Shown: positions 8,751 to 18,405 of the stretch, in pieces | Position numbering within the stretch: position 1 is the stretch's first letter | How the letters are laid out: the number at the start of each line of letters is the position of its first letter | Source of the DNA: UBA1309 sp047605645 | GTDB lineage: Bacteria; Bacteroidota; Bacteroidia; Bacteroidales; Dysgonomonadaceae | Assembly (NCBI GenBank): GCA_047605645.1 | Contig: JASGFJ010000004.1 | Coordinates: 62,001 to 126,000, forward strand | Reading direction: 5' to 3' | DNA: 64,000 nt | Notes under the pieces: generated by a model | Told to the model about the DNA's origin: nothing | Database searches by the model: none | Seen by the model: only the letters and a program-made list of their open reading frames with translations | Position numbers and translations under genes: made by a program

Positions 8751-11039
8751 ATGAAAAATTTACTTCGTCTTTTGCCCTTTATGGCAATGCTCACTTTGAG
8801 TATAATCGTATATGCATCCGGAGAAGAAGGTGTTCGAAAATGCGGGCAATATGTCGATCCTAAAATCGGTTCGGAAGGATTAGGACGAGTATTTATAGGC
8901 CCATCTGCACCTTTCGGGATGGTAAAACCTGGCCCGGATTGCTCTTCAAAGCCCAACAGCGGTTGGTTGCCGATGCCTGAGGCTGTCACCGGATTTGCAC
9001 AGGTGCATGTGAGTGGAACAGGAGGTGGTCCCAAATATGGAAATATTCTGATTCAGCCATTTTCCGGAGAATTTTCGGGCAGGGTACATGAAGCACATCG
9101 GCAATATGAAAAAATTGAGTTGGGATTTTATGAAACTGCTTTTCTGGAGAATAATATAAAAACAGAACTTACCACTGCAGAGCACGCCTCTTTCTACAGA
9201 TTTACATATCCGGCTTTCTCAGATAGAGGACTGGTGATTGATCCGGGCTTTTTCTTAGGAGAAAATAAAATTCCTGACACTCGAGAAGCTCAACAATTTG
9301 TAGGATCTGAAATTGAGATTGTTTCAAATACTGAAATCCGTGGATATAGCCGTATTCGTGGAGGATGGAATAATGGAAAAGCGTACACTGTCTATTTTTA
9401 TGCTGTCTCCGATACACCTTTTATTGATAGCAGAACATGGAAAGAGAATGTCTTCTCTGCGGAAAAATCACAATATGACGAAGGAAAGAAAACAGGTGCT
9501 TTGTTGTCTTTTGGAAAAGAGGGGCGGAATAGTACTATTCAGTTTAAGGTCGGAATTTCTTTTTTGAGCTCGCTGAAAGCAAAGGCCAATATTCAGCAAG
9601 ATATTCCTCATTGGGATTTTCAGGAACAAGTACAAGTGTTGAAAAACAAATGGGAAAGTTTATTGAGCCGTATTGTTTTGGCACAAAGCACCCCTTTGTC
9701 ACAAAAACGGATGTTTTATACAGCTCTTTATCATACAATGCTCATGCCGGTCGATCGTTCGGGTGAAAATCCACTCTGGAATGATGCTTTACCTTATTAT
9801 GATGATTTTTATGCAATCTGGGACACCTATCGTACATCGAGCCCACTGATAACGATTCTTGATCCGCAACGGCAAACTGATATTGTTAATTCACTACTAA
9901 ATATTTACAAAAGAGATGGATACATGCCGGATGCCCGAAGCGGTAACAGCAATGGACGTACGCAGGGAGGTTCGAATGCTGAGGTGGTGATTGCCGATGC
10001 ATACGTAAAAGGATTAAAAGATATTGACTATCGACTGGCTTTGGAAGCAATGCTGAAAGATGCAACTGTCCCACCCGGAGGAAATGAAGAACAAGAGGGA
10101 AGGGGAGGACTTAACGAATACAATACTTTGGGATATATTCCTTATGGAATTGACCGTGCCGGCAACCGAACCATTGAATATGCGTATAATGATTATACTA
10201 TCGCAACAGTGGCTAAAGGACTAGGAGAGGAGGCTGTTTATCGGGAATATATTCGTAAAGCAGACAATTGGAAAAATCTTTGGAGAGAAGGATATGAGCA
10301 CGATGGTGCAGTTGGTTTTATTATGCCACGTGCAGCAGACGGAAAATGGCTCGATAATCTTCCGTTTGGGAACTCTAAAGTGCAACACCCAACTTTTCCG
10401 TACAAACCCGATTCTCGTGAATCGCCGTGGTACGTAGCATGGTGGAGCGCTTTTTTCTATGAAGGTATTTCCTGGGAATATTCCCTGAGTATTCCTCACG
10501 ATATTTCCGGCCTGATAGAAAAAGCCGGAGGGAAAGATGCATTTGAAAAACGCTTAAACCGCTTTTTTGATTTTCCATATTACAATGTTGAAAACGAACC
10601 TTCCTTTCTTACTCCATGTCTTTATCACTGGCTTGGGAAACCTTATTTAAGCAGTATACGCATCCATAAAATCATCAAGGACAGCTATCACGATGGAGCC
10701 GACGGATTGCCGGGTAATGATGATTCCGGAGCGATGTCTTCCTGGCTGGCTTTTCACATGATGGGGCTTTATCCTAATGCCGGACAATCTTATTACCTGG
10801 TGAATACACCACTTGTAAGCAGTTATGAACTTCGGGTTTCTGAAAATAGATGGTTGCGCGTAGAAGCTGAAAATCTTTCATCCGAGAACTGTTATATTCA
10901 AAGTTTGCTCTTAAATGGACGAAAACTCGAAAGAGCATGGATTGAACATACAGAATTGGAACAAGGAGGAACGCTTATTCTGAAAATGGGAAATAAACCA
11001 TCCGGATGGGGAGAGAAGATAATCCCCCCATCAAAATAG
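8751..11039 (+). CDS. GH92-family alpha-mannosidase-like enzyme (divergent subfamily)
   Basis: The protein has 762 residues and a signal peptide (to about residue 24, IIVYASG). GH92 enzymes are Ca2+-dependent exo-alpha-mannosidases with an N-terminal beta-sandwich and a C-terminal (alpha/alpha)6 barrel. Visible family marks are GPSAPFGMVKPGPD near the start, YEGISWEYSLSIPHDISGL (about 570, including the conserved Glu region) and GNDDSGAMSSWLAFHMMGLYP (about 657). The usual GFYPVCPG continuation is replaced by GLYPNAGQ, so it belongs to a branch distinct from the GH92 gene at 46331-48631, and its linkage specificity may differ. It starts 8 bp after the phosphoesterase stop, which indicates one operon. 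Confidence 0.9.
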   Translation: MKNLLRLLPFMAMLTLSIIVYASGEEGVRKCGQYVDPKIGSEGLGRVFIGPSAPFGMVKPGPDCSSKPNSGWLPMPEAVTGFAQVHVSGTGGGPKYGNILIQPFSGEFSGRVHEAHRQYEKIELGFYETAFLENNIKTELTTAEHASFYRFTYPAFSDRGLVIDPGFFLGENKIPDTREAQQFVGSEIEIVSNTEIRGYSRIRGGWNNGKAYTVYFYAVSDTPFIDSRTWKENVFSAEKSQYDEGKKTGALLSFGKEGRNSTIQFKVGISFLSSLKAKANIQQDIPHWDFQEQVQVLKNKWESLLSRIVLAQSTPLSQKRMFYTALYHTMLMPVDRSGENPLWNDALPYYDDFYAIWDTYRTSSPLITILDPQRQTDIVNSLLNIYKRDGYMPDARSGNSNGRTQGGSNAEVVIADAYVKGLKDIDYRLALEAMLKDATVPPGGNEEQEGRGGLNEYNTLGYIPYGIDRAGNRTIEYAYNDYTIATVAKGLGEEAVYREYIRKADNWKNLWREGYEHDGAVGFIMPRAADGKWLDNLPFGNSKVQHPTFPYKPDSRESPWYVAWWSAFFYEGISWEYSLSIPHDISGLIEKAGGKDAFEKRLNRFFDFPYYNVENEPSFLTPCLYHWLGKPYLSSIRIHKIIKDSYHDGADGLPGNDDSGAMSSWLAFHMMGLYPNAGQSYYLVNTPLVSSYELRVSENRWLRVEAENLSSENCYIQSLLLNGRKLERAWIEHTELEQGGTLILKMGNKPSGWGEKIIPPSK

Positions 11040-11044
11040 ATACA

Positions 11045-11590
11045 ATGAATTTTATGAGAACGATTATTATTTTTATCAGCTTTATGTTGTCATTGCTGAT
11101 TTGTACGGGGCAGACAACACTTTTTGAAGGGAAATTTATTTTCACGCTGCACCAGCAGACCAGACCTTACGACATTACTATTTCTCAAATGAAAGACAGT
11201 CTGTCTTTCGATTGGAAGATTTTCCGGAATTCACGATGGCACAAGGGTAGTTACCGGATGGCAGAAAAATCGTTGAAAAGTGCCGTTGAACAAAGTTGGT
11301 TGCAGCCTGTTGATGGAAAGACAGAAGTACTTCCGGTTACGGAATCATTCGGGTTTATTTCTCAGGGAGCTCTCAGGGATCTTCATTCTAAAGGTTATTT
11401 TCTATATAATGAAACAACATATCGGTTGCAGGCCGATGCATCTTCTAAAAAAGGATTTCGTAATAAACCGACTATACATGTCATTGCTGATGTCGATCAT
11501 ACCGAGATGTGGATCTTGGACGATCTGACCCTGCCATTGATTATTTGTCTGAAAAATAATCCTTTGGGCATTGACTGGAATGTTGAATAA
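11045..11590 (+). CDS. Small secreted protein of unknown function in the first PUL
   Basis: I do not recognise the family. The protein has 181 residues from the ATG at 11045, five bases after the GH92 stop; a second ATG at 11054 is equally possible. A signal peptide is clear (MRTIIIFISFMLSLLICTGQ). The mature part is rich in alternating hydrophobic residues and aromatic positions (TLFEGKFIFTLHQQTRPYDITI, HVIADVDHTEMWILDD), as in a small beta-barrel or lipocalin-like fold, and it has no catalytic motif I know. Tight spacing to the GH92 gene and the shared direction make it the last gene of the PUL operon. It could be a periplasmic ligand-binding or accessory protein. Confidence 0.7.
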   Translation: MNFMRTIIIFISFMLSLLICTGQTTLFEGKFIFTLHQQTRPYDITISQMKDSLSFDWKIFRNSRWHKGSYRMAEKSLKSAVEQSWLQPVDGKTEVLPVTESFGFISQGALRDLHSKGYFLYNETTYRLQADASSKKGFRNKPTIHVIADVDHTEMWILDDLTLPLIICLKNNPLGIDWNVE

Positions 11591-11767
11591 TCAAGTATTC
11601 GGATCGAATTCTTGCTTCGACATGTTACGAATCATATCTGTGCCTAAATGCTCATGCTTAGTTGTAGATGTGTCTTTTTAAGATGTTGAAAATAAATTAT
11701 TTGGAGGGTGTATGCAAGAAGCCGGCTTTATCGGACTACTTCTTCCCTTTTTTGCTTCTGGTTTGGA

Positions 11768-12790
11768 TTATTCCGAGGTTTTCTTTGAGGTATCTCTTAT
11801 TTTGAGAATGCAGGGAATTACTTTTTTCTCTATTTTCTTCTGCCCCATGATTTGTTTGAGCAGCAAATCAAATGCGGTTTCACCCATTTTTAGTGTTTGA
11901 TGTTTAACCGCAGTTAATGTCGGAATCACATAATCGGAATGTATATTATCGAGATAACCGACAATGGCAATGTCGTTCGGTATTCTGAGATTTTTCTCTC
12001 TGATTGCCTTTAAAGCTCCGAATGTAAGGCTCTCCGATATACAAAACAAGGCATCGGGAGGATTTGCCAGATTCAGAAGTTGACTGACTCCTTCGTAACC
12101 TGCTTCATAATCGATTGCTTTGCAAAAAACGAGGTTTCTGTCTATGGCTATTTTATGCTCTCTGAGAGCTTCCAGATAGCCATGCTTTCTGAGCTTGACA
12201 ATACTTATGTGGTTTGCCCCTCCAATAAAACCGATTCTTTTTGCTCCGTTTTCAATTAAATGACTGGTCGTTTTTTGTGCTGTTTCGATATTATCCGAAA
12301 TAACATGAGAAAACTTACTTGTCAATGCCACTCTATCAAAGAATACCAGCGGTATACCCAGGTCGTGAAGTAGTTCAAAATGACTAAAATCTACGGTTTC
12401 CTGCGATACACATGCCAGGATCCCGTCTACACGAAGATTTATCAGGGTCTCTACACACTGTTTTTCAATTAAATATTGTTCGTAAGAAGAAGTGATGATG
12501 GTAGAATAACCTTCTCTATATGCTTTTTTATTAATGGCGCTTACTATGGATGAAAAGAAAGTAGTTGCAATATCCGGAACAATTATTCCTATAATTCGTG
12601 GTGAATTGTTTAAAAGACCCATAGCGAAAGGATTGGGTCTATATTTCCATCTCTTTGCCAATTCTTGTACTTTCTCTTTTGTATCTTGACTGATTTCAGA
12701 ACTATTTTTCAACGCTCTGGAGACTGTTGAAATAGATACCCTTAGCTCATCTGCCAAATCTTTCAGCGAGGTAGGTCTGCTTTTTTTCAT
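11768..12790 (-). CDS. LacI-family transcriptional regulator
   Basis: The protein has 340 residues. The N-terminal helix-turn-helix is textbook (SLKDLADELRVSISTVSRAL, about 7-26), followed by the hinge helix and a periplasmic-binding-protein-like sugar domain (IIGIIVPDIATTFFSSIVSAI; VFFDRVAL; AIVGYLDNIHSDYVIPTLTAV). These regulators bind a sugar or sugar phosphate in the cytoplasm and leave or bind operators. The gene is convergent with the first PUL and the two are 177 bp apart, so it is the likely PUL regulator. Bacteroidota PULs more often use hybrid two-component systems, SusR or ECF/anti-sigma pairs; LacI-type control is less common there. I did not find a clear operator palindrome. Confidence 0.93.
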   Translation of the reverse strand: MKKSRPTSLKDLADELRVSISTVSRALKNSSEISQDTKEKVQELAKRWKYRPNPFAMGLLNNSPRIIGIIVPDIATTFFSSIVSAINKKAYREGYSTIITSSYEQYLIEKQCVETLINLRVDGILACVSQETVDFSHFELLHDLGIPLVFFDRVALTSKFSHVISDNIETAQKTTSHLIENGAKRIGFIGGANHISIVKLRKHGYLEALREHKIAIDRNLVFCKAIDYEAGYEGVSQLLNLANPPDALFCISESLTFGALKAIREKNLRIPNDIAIVGYLDNIHSDYVIPTLTAVKHQTLKMGETAFDLLLKQIMGQKKIEKKVIPCILKIRDTSKKTSE

Positions 12791-13072
12791 TATCGTATCG
12801 GAATTATAAACAGACGAAATTCTGTATTTTAATTAAGGCTTTTAAGGTAAGCTGCTTTTATTGAAAATCCATGCTCTTGCTATTTCGCATATTCTTGCTG
12901 CCTGATTTTCGTCTATAAAGATACTAAAAAAAATTATAGTTGCTGGTTTGTTCCCAAATACAGAGCTTTTTAAGCATGCTGCAGTTTAGGCCTGTCTGTC
13001 AGCAGACTTGAGGTTTTTTATCGGATTATGTTCTAAAATAAATTAGAATGTAGCTATCTATTGATTTCTCTT
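12791..13072. other. Intergenic region upstream of the LacI gene
   Basis: AT-rich DNA between the LacI regulator and flavodoxin, both on the minus strand. It must hold the LacI-gene promoter close to 12800-12850, but I see no exact TAnnTTTG box. No open frame of note, RNA gene or repeat is visible. Confidence 0.5.
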
Positions 13073-13115
13073 TAATAAAAAAAGCTCCTGCCTGAAATAA
13101 TCAATGGCAGAAGCT
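13073..13115 (-). terminator. Rho-independent terminator of flavodoxin
   Basis: On the minus strand the stem AGCTTCTGCC pairs with GGCAGGAGCT (one G-T wobble) and is followed by a run of seven or more T. It lies 36 bp after the flavodoxin stop codon. Confidence 0.8.
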
Positions 13116-13151
13116 CTTTAATAATATATTACTTTTTGAACTTGATTCTGT

Positions 13152-13652
13152 TTAAGCTAAATAGGGTTTTAATTCTTCCAGCCAGTTTTTTAATCGTTCA
13201 TCTGTCAGGTCATATTCATTGTCCTCATCCAAAGCAAGACCAACAAATTTGCCATCCACAACAGCATCTGATTCGTCAAATGTGTATCCGTCTGTAGAAA
13301 CAGCCCCGACAATTTCGGCTTTCCCTTTTAAGGCATCATACAACCAATACATCGCACTTGCAAAACTTGTAGAGAAAGAAGCACTATCTCCTAAAGCAAA
13401 GAGAGCAACTTTTTTTCCTGTAAAGTCGAAGCTTTTAATTTTAGGGAGAATTGTATCCCAATCATCCTGAAGATCTCCGACTCCGCTAGTTGCTGTTCCG
13501 AAGAAATAGAAATCATATTTTTTCAGATCATCTATATTTACATCTGCGACATCAAAAAGATCTGCTTCCGGAACAAGTGTTTGTAATTTTTCTGCCACTG
13601 ATTTTGTTACACCGGTAGATGAACCATATACAATTGCTGCTTTTGTACTCAT
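13152..13652 (-). CDS. fldA: Flavodoxin
   Basis: The protein has 166 residues, the size of a long-chain flavodoxin. The FMN phosphate loop is GSSTGVTKSVAEKL near the N-terminus, the loop YFFGTATSGVGDLQDDWD carries the flavin-stacking region, and ALGDSASFSTSFASAM fits the third flavin loop. Flavodoxins are small cytoplasmic electron carriers that replace ferredoxin when iron is short. The gene is monocistronic: it has its own TATATTTG -7 box upstream and a terminator downstream. This fits regulation by iron or redox state, though I see no clear Fur box at this promoter. Confidence 0.94.
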   Translation of the reverse strand: MSTKAAIVYGSSTGVTKSVAEKLQTLVPEADLFDVADVNIDDLKKYDFYFFGTATSGVGDLQDDWDTILPKIKSFDFTGKKVALFALGDSASFSTSFASAMYWLYDALKGKAEIVGAVSTDGYTFDESDAVVDGKFVGLALDEDNEYDLTDERLKNWLEELKPYLA

Positions 13653-13705
13653 AATTATATTTTTTTTAGACTACTATTTGTTTTTTTATTTGCTTTTCTA
13701 GCGTA

Positions 13706-13713
13706 CAAATATA
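13706..13713 (-). promoter_or_regulatory. Promoter -7 box of flavodoxin (TATATTTG)
   Basis: Read on the minus strand, TATATTTG matches the Bacteroidota -7 consensus TAnnTTTG exactly, 53 bp upstream of the flavodoxin start. No clear -33 TTTG is seen 19 bp further upstream. Confidence 0.65.
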
Positions 13714-14338
13714 ACAGTGATATTTTGGTATTGTTTTTGATCTAATTTAAAATCTATCTAAATAATCAGTCGAATTTCTTTTTGCTGCTTGTAAGTAGTT
13801 GTTAGTCAGTTAAAATAGAATTCATTAATATGGCATTAATATTCCAAATAGAGTTTTATCTATGAGGATTTATTATTCGAGCCTTATTAAAAATGCTCAT
13901 TAATAATTGGCTTCATCCGATAAGTAGAGGGGATTTGTTTTTAGTTATTTACAAAAATAGAAGCATCCTGATTCGATAGTCAAATAATAAAGGCCAATTT
14001 AAGTCGATCTACTTTGAAATCACCTGTAAATAGCGAAAAAGGAAGTAGGGTATAAATTATATTCCAAATCTGAATAGAATAACAAGGCGAGGGTATATAA
14101 AATAAGAGCTTATTTATAAGCAAATATTCATCATTCGTTGGAAGTATATACATCAGTAGGCTGTTGAAAATAAGTGATGTGACGGATTAGGCACATGACA
14201 CTAATTTTACAGGATTACTTATGGTTATAAATGGTATATGAAGTGGTGTCTTTTTTAATATATTTATTATTATGTGATTAGGAAATGTATTTTATAAACA
14301 GCGGATATTAATTCACCTCAAAGCTTATTACTTGCCAT
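13714..14338. other. Long AT-rich intergenic region with one interspersed repeat
   Basis: There is no credible gene between flavodoxin and the ComM-like gene. The one structure I can support is a stretch at about 13885-14033 that resembles 37643-37790 (listed separately). The remaining sequence is AT-rich and shows no hairpin with a T run. Confidence 0.6.
13885..14033. repeat. Interspersed ~140-bp repeat, copy 1
   Basis: This stretch aligns by eye with 37643-37790 over nearly its whole length. Shared blocks include TTAAAA...AAT.ATTG.CTTCATCC, AAAAAT.GAAGCAT.CTGATTCG, AA.TC..TCTA.TTT.AAAT and TGTAAATRG. The copies are diverged, and indels of one to three bases are needed. Both lie in gaps between minus-strand genes. 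There are no stop-free frames, so it is probably a non-coding element: an old small mobile element, or a structured RNA. Confidence 0.6.
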
Positions 14339-15880
14339 CTACTGATTGGCCCAAGTTTCCCGGTCGAGGTTTCGGTAATTTATAGCTTCTGCGATGTGTC
14401 TTGGTTCAACCTCTTCAGAGCTATCCAGATCGGCAATGGTACGCGAAACTTTTAGGATCCTGTCATAAGCTCTGGCGGAAAGATTGAAGCGATCCATGGC
14501 TGTTTTCAATAACGCTAATCCTTTTTCATCAGCAGAAGCGTATTTCCGTAACAAGCGGGCAGACATTTGTGCATTGCAGTATACACCATCTACATCATTG
14601 AATCTTTCTTCCTGAATTTGTCGGGCATTTTCTACTCGTTTTCTTATCTCTCCGCTCATTTCTGCAGAACAAGTGTCTGATATTTTTTCAAATGGGACGG
14701 GAATTATTTCAATATGGATATCGATGCGATCCAATAATGGCCCGGAGATTTTGTTCAGATATCTTTGAACCGCTCCTTGTGGACAAACACATGGTTTATC
14801 CGGATGATTATAGTATCCGCACGGACATGGATTCATGGAAGCGACTAACATAAAACTAGCCGGATACTCGGCCGAGAATTTTGAACGAGAGATGCATATT
14901 TTACGATCTTCGAGAGGTTGCCGCATCACCTCAAGCACGCTTCGGTTGAACTCCGGCAATTCATCTAAGAATAATACTCCATTATGTGCCAGGCTGATTT
15001 CTCCCGGTTGGGGATAGGAACCGCCACCAACCATTGCCACATCTGAAATGGTGTGATGAGGAGAACGAAACGGGCGATGGATCATCAAAGATGTTTCACT
15101 TCCTATTTTCCCGGCAACACTATGTATCTTTGTTGTTTCCAGCGCTTCGTGAAGTGTAAATGGGGGAAGTATGGAAGGAACTCGTTTGGCCATCATGGAC
15201 TTTCCTGCTCCGGGAGGACCAATCATCAGTATATTGTGTCCGCCGGCAGCGGCAACTTCCAAAGCCCGTTTTACGGACTCTTGTCCTTTTACTTCCGAAA
15301 AGTCAAACTCAAAATGTTGCTGATGTTCCAGAAATTCTTTGCGTGTATCTACGGTTGTCGGTATTAATTCGGCGTCTTTATTGAGAAAATCAACCACCTC
15401 CCGAATGTTCTTTACTCCATACACTTCCAGATTGTTGACAACTGCTGCTTCTTTTGCATTTTTTTCAGGAAGGATGAGTCCTTTAAATCCCTTCTCTCTG
15501 GCTAAAATGGCAATTGGAAGTGCTCCTTTTATGGCCTGGATGGTGCCATCGAGAGATAATTCTCCCATAAGCATATACTCTTCGAGAGACTCATCTTTTA
15601 TCGATTCGTCGGCTGCTAATATTCCTACCGCAAGCGGTAAGTCGTAAGCCGATCCTTCTTTGCGGATGTCAGCCGGAGAAAGATTGATAATAACCTGGCG
15701 ATGTGGAAATTTATAGCCGTTTACTTCCAAAGCGGAGGCTATCCGTTCGTGGCTTTCCTTGACAGAGGCGTCAGGGAGTCCGACCAACATAAATTTGATC
15801 CCTTTCGAACAGTTGACTTCTATTGTAATCAATGTTGCATTGATTCCCTGCACGGCGGCAGCAAACACTTTTACAAGCAT
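14339..15880 (-). CDS. comM: YifB/ComM-family Mg-chelatase-like AAA+ ATPase
   Basis: The protein has 513 residues, the normal length for ComM/YifB. The N-terminal ChlI-like domain starts MLVKVFAAAVQGINATLITIE and contains VGLPDASVKESHERIASAL and VIINLSPADIRKEGSAYDLPLAVGIL. The AAA+ core has Walker A GPPGAGKS, Walker B GVLFLDELPEF, and the finger MNPCPCGYY...CVCP. The C-terminal Mg-chelatase domain follows (LSARAYDRILKVSRTIADL). ComM is a hexameric helicase that promotes branch migration during integration of transformed DNA. It is cytoplasmic and a single gene here, about 96 bp downstream of the thioredoxin-like gene's stop. Confidence 0.94.
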   Translation of the reverse strand: MLVKVFAAAVQGINATLITIEVNCSKGIKFMLVGLPDASVKESHERIASALEVNGYKFPHRQVIINLSPADIRKEGSAYDLPLAVGILAADESIKDESLEEYMLMGELSLDGTIQAIKGALPIAILAREKGFKGLILPEKNAKEAAVVNNLEVYGVKNIREVVDFLNKDAELIPTTVDTRKEFLEHQQHFEFDFSEVKGQESVKRALEVAAAGGHNILMIGPPGAGKSMMAKRVPSILPPFTLHEALETTKIHSVAGKIGSETSLMIHRPFRSPHHTISDVAMVGGGSYPQPGEISLAHNGVLFLDELPEFNRSVLEVMRQPLEDRKICISRSKFSAEYPASFMLVASMNPCPCGYYNHPDKPCVCPQGAVQRYLNKISGPLLDRIDIHIEIIPVPFEKISDTCSAEMSGEIRKRVENARQIQEERFNDVDGVYCNAQMSARLLRKYASADEKGLALLKTAMDRFNLSARAYDRILKVSRTIADLDSSEEVEPRHIAEAINYRNLDRETWANQ

Positions 15881-15976
15881 ATCCGGTATTTATTTATAGG
15901 TTAATATAGCTTGAGTTAGTCTTATATTTAAAAAAAGTAAAGTTCGTCTTTCGTATATTTAGAGTGAATCTTTTCC

Positions 15977-17122
15977 CTACAGTCGGGAAGATATATTCAG
16001 CTTATTTGTAAATCCTGCGGGTGAGATTCCCCGAGCGGCTATTTTTCCATCTTTATCCACCAAAACATTCAATGGCAAATCACTTACATTATAATCTGAA
16101 AGAATCTTTGCAGCCCAACTCTCTTTTATTGGGATTGTTGTCCAGTCGGAGGAAGCCATCGAAGCTATTTGTCCTTTCATGTCGGATGGACCGTGTGAAT
16201 CGGATGCTACAACAAAAACAACAATTTCAAAAGAAGCACTTTTAAAGTTTTTGGAGATAGATTGTAGCTCTTCCTTGTTTTTCATACACAATTCACAATC
16301 GGCAGAAACAAAAGACATCAGCAGGTATTTTCCATGATAATCACCCAGACGAATGTCTTTTCCATGTGCATCTTTTTGTATGAAATAAGGAGCCATAGAA
16401 CCTTCTTGTGAAGCATTTATTTGCCTGATATATTCTTTCAGCTGATACACTAAGGGAAAAGTCGAAGCCGGCTTCGTTAGCGATTCGATTTTTTTATCCA
16501 TCAACTTAGTTGAATTTTCATTTTTAAAGAAATCCTGAATGAAAATTACGCTTGCTATTTTATCCGGATTGTTACGTATGTATTCTGATGCTCTGTTGGT
16601 AAGCTGGAAATTTAAACTGTTCAATTTCGAATTCAGATCCGGACTTCCTCCGGGAGTCTTGGAGACTTGTAGCGGGGGGGAGAGTTCACTTATTAGCTTG
16701 CCTCTGGCCATCAGTAGGTCTTTGTTTTTTTTCTTAAAGTCAGTCAGGTCATTATTTACATCTCCGCCTTTCACGGAGATCAAATCCGGAATGGAGGCGT
16801 CCCCTTTTACATTTACATCCAGTCCTTTATCTATAAATATCGATGTTTGCGAACTTCCATTGTTGAAAAAAAGTGTACCTATTGTCAGCGAATCCGTCAA
16901 TCCTTCATAAAGAAAACTCCCATCCTTATCCACCTGAATCGTATCGACAAACGTAGAATCAGGATAATCTCTTGCAAAAAAGATAGATTTTCCTTTTAAA
17001 TTCTCAATTTTTCCCTTGATGGTATATATCCGTGGATTTTGCTTCTTGCACGATTGAAGAAGTAAGACTGACATGGCTAAGAAAAGCAATGTCAACGATC
17101 TATATTTAACTTGTTTAATCAT
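15977..17122 (-). CDS. Secreted thiol-disulfide oxidoreductase (DUF4369 + thioredoxin/AhpC-TSA domain)
   Basis: The protein has 381 residues. The N-terminus is a lipoprotein-type signal (LLFLAMSVLLLQSCKK, cysteine near residue 25). About 30-115 matches the DUF4369 beta domain (YTIKGKIENLKGKSIFFARDYPDST). A helical linker follows, then a TlpA/AhpC-like thioredoxin fold from about 245 (MAPYFIQKDAHGKDIRLGDYHGKYLLMSFV). The redox motif is DCELC, a normal CxxC, and the conserved cis-Pro loop is DLPLNVLVDKDG. Such proteins reduce or shuffle disulfides in the periplasm and are common in Bacteroidota. The gene is alone, on the minus strand, divergent from the T9SS operon. Confidence 0.9.
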   Translation of the reverse strand: MIKQVKYRSLTLLFLAMSVLLLQSCKKQNPRIYTIKGKIENLKGKSIFFARDYPDSTFVDTIQVDKDGSFLYEGLTDSLTIGTLFFNNGSSQTSIFIDKGLDVNVKGDASIPDLISVKGGDVNNDLTDFKKKNKDLLMARGKLISELSPPLQVSKTPGGSPDLNSKLNSLNFQLTNRASEYIRNNPDKIASVIFIQDFFKNENSTKLMDKKIESLTKPASTFPLVYQLKEYIRQINASQEGSMAPYFIQKDAHGKDIRLGDYHGKYLLMSFVSADCELCMKNKEELQSISKNFKSASFEIVVFVVASDSHGPSDMKGQIASMASSDWTTIPIKESWAAKILSDYNVSDLPLNVLVDKDGKIAARGISPAGFTNKLNISSRL

Positions 17123-17342
17123 ATAGAATTCGATTATCTTAACTGAATTTCATACCGGTAATTGAAATGAAAGACTACAAAAATAAACTTTTATTTCATA
17201 AAATTGAGTAATTTCGCGGATTAATTGAAAAACTCAGTTCCGGATCTACTTATTTAAATAACAAAAAAAACGCTAAAAAGATGACTGATAATTATAAAAT
17301 TTAAATATTTCAATCTTTTACTGCAGATTAAACGGCTGCATG

Positions 17343-17358
17343 ACACAATTTATTGTGT
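17343..17358. promoter_or_regulatory. Inverted repeat upstream of the T9SS operon
   Basis: ACACAA-TTTA-TTGTGT is a perfect 6-bp inverted repeat 46 bp upstream of porP, just before the AT-rich TATATATTG stretch that may hold the promoter. It could be an operator or a short hairpin in the leader; there is no further support. Confidence 0.35.
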
Positions 17359-17403
17359 TGATAGCAGTTTATATATATTGTGCAAACAGGCAAAACAGAT
17401 AAA

Positions 17404-18360
17404 ATGACTACGCTAAGATTTTTATTAATTTTATTGGGATTTATCTTCGGTGTTTCAGGGCTACAGGCTCAATGGGATGCGCAGGTGAGTCAGTATTGGG
17501 TGGTCAAGCAGACTTATAATCCTGCGTTTGCCGGACAAGGAAATTTGCTTAATTTGTCGGTATTAGGCCGTCAGCAATGGGTCGGTATGACGGGAGCAAA
17601 TACACCTCAAACTTTTTGGGCGTCGGCTGAAATGCCTATCCGGTTCATGAATAGAATTCATGGTGTTGGAGTCAATATGATTAACGATAAAATCGGTCTT
17701 TTTTCGAATACTTATGTTTACGGACAATACGCCTATAAGAAAAAAATAGGAAATAAATATTTAAATATGGGTATTCAGGCAGGAATTGCCAGTGTTGGTT
17801 TTGATGCGACAGGTCTATATACTCCTTCTGGAAGCAGCTTTTCATCGACTGATGATGCTTTGCCTACTTCCAGTGAGAAAGGGTCGGCTTTTGATGCTGC
17901 TCTTGGCGTGACATGGATTGCTCCCCAGTATTATATTGGCTTGTCTTCGACACACCTGACCTCTCCCCGATATGACCTGGGAGATAATTATTCTTCTTAT
18001 ATTCCAAGAACATATTATTTGATAGCCGGAGGCAATATTAAACTTTCAAATCCGTTGTATCAGATACAGCCATCCGTTTTGTTGAAAGCTGTTAAAAACG
18101 TATGGCAAGTAGACGTGACAGCTCGTCTGATTTATAATAAATTATTTAATGCCGGTGTCTCCTGGCGAAAGGATGATGGTTTTATCTTTATGATTGGGGC
18201 TAATATTAAAGGTTTTAATGTCGGGTATGCTTATGACCTTTCAACGTCGGAAATTGCGCGGGTTAGCAATGGCACTCATGAACTGTACATCACCTACAGT
18301 TTGCCGATTGACTTAGATAAAGGGAAAAAACGAAGTTCGAAAAGCGTACGTATTTTATAA
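17404..18360 (+). CDS. porP: PorP/SprF-family type IX secretion outer membrane protein
   Basis: The protein has 318 residues from the ATG at 17404, which directly precedes a signal peptide (MTTLRFLLILLGFIFGVSG...QAQ). An earlier in-frame start would add eight polar residues. The family mark is clear: WDAQVSQYWVVKQTYNPAFAG near the N-terminus, then an outer-membrane beta-barrel with RQQWVGM, NDKIGLFSNTYVYGQYAYK and NVGYAYDLSTSEIARVSNGTHEL. PorP/SprF proteins bind to the T9SS machinery and are needed for secretion or for anchoring partner proteins. It is the first gene of porP-gldKLMN, 45 bp upstream of gldK. Confidence 0.93.
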   Translation: MTTLRFLLILLGFIFGVSGLQAQWDAQVSQYWVVKQTYNPAFAGQGNLLNLSVLGRQQWVGMTGANTPQTFWASAEMPIRFMNRIHGVGVNMINDKIGLFSNTYVYGQYAYKKKIGNKYLNMGIQAGIASVGFDATGLYTPSGSSFSSTDDALPTSSEKGSAFDAALGVTWIAPQYYIGLSSTHLTSPRYDLGDNYSSYIPRTYYLIAGGNIKLSNPLYQIQPSVLLKAVKNVWQVDVTARLIYNKLFNAGVSWRKDDGFIFMIGANIKGFNVGYAYDLSTSEIARVSNGTHELYITYSLPIDLDKGKKRSSKSVRIL

Positions 18361-18405
18361 TCAAAAATATATTGACAGACTTTTACGAAAGTAAAGCAAA
18401 AAAAT

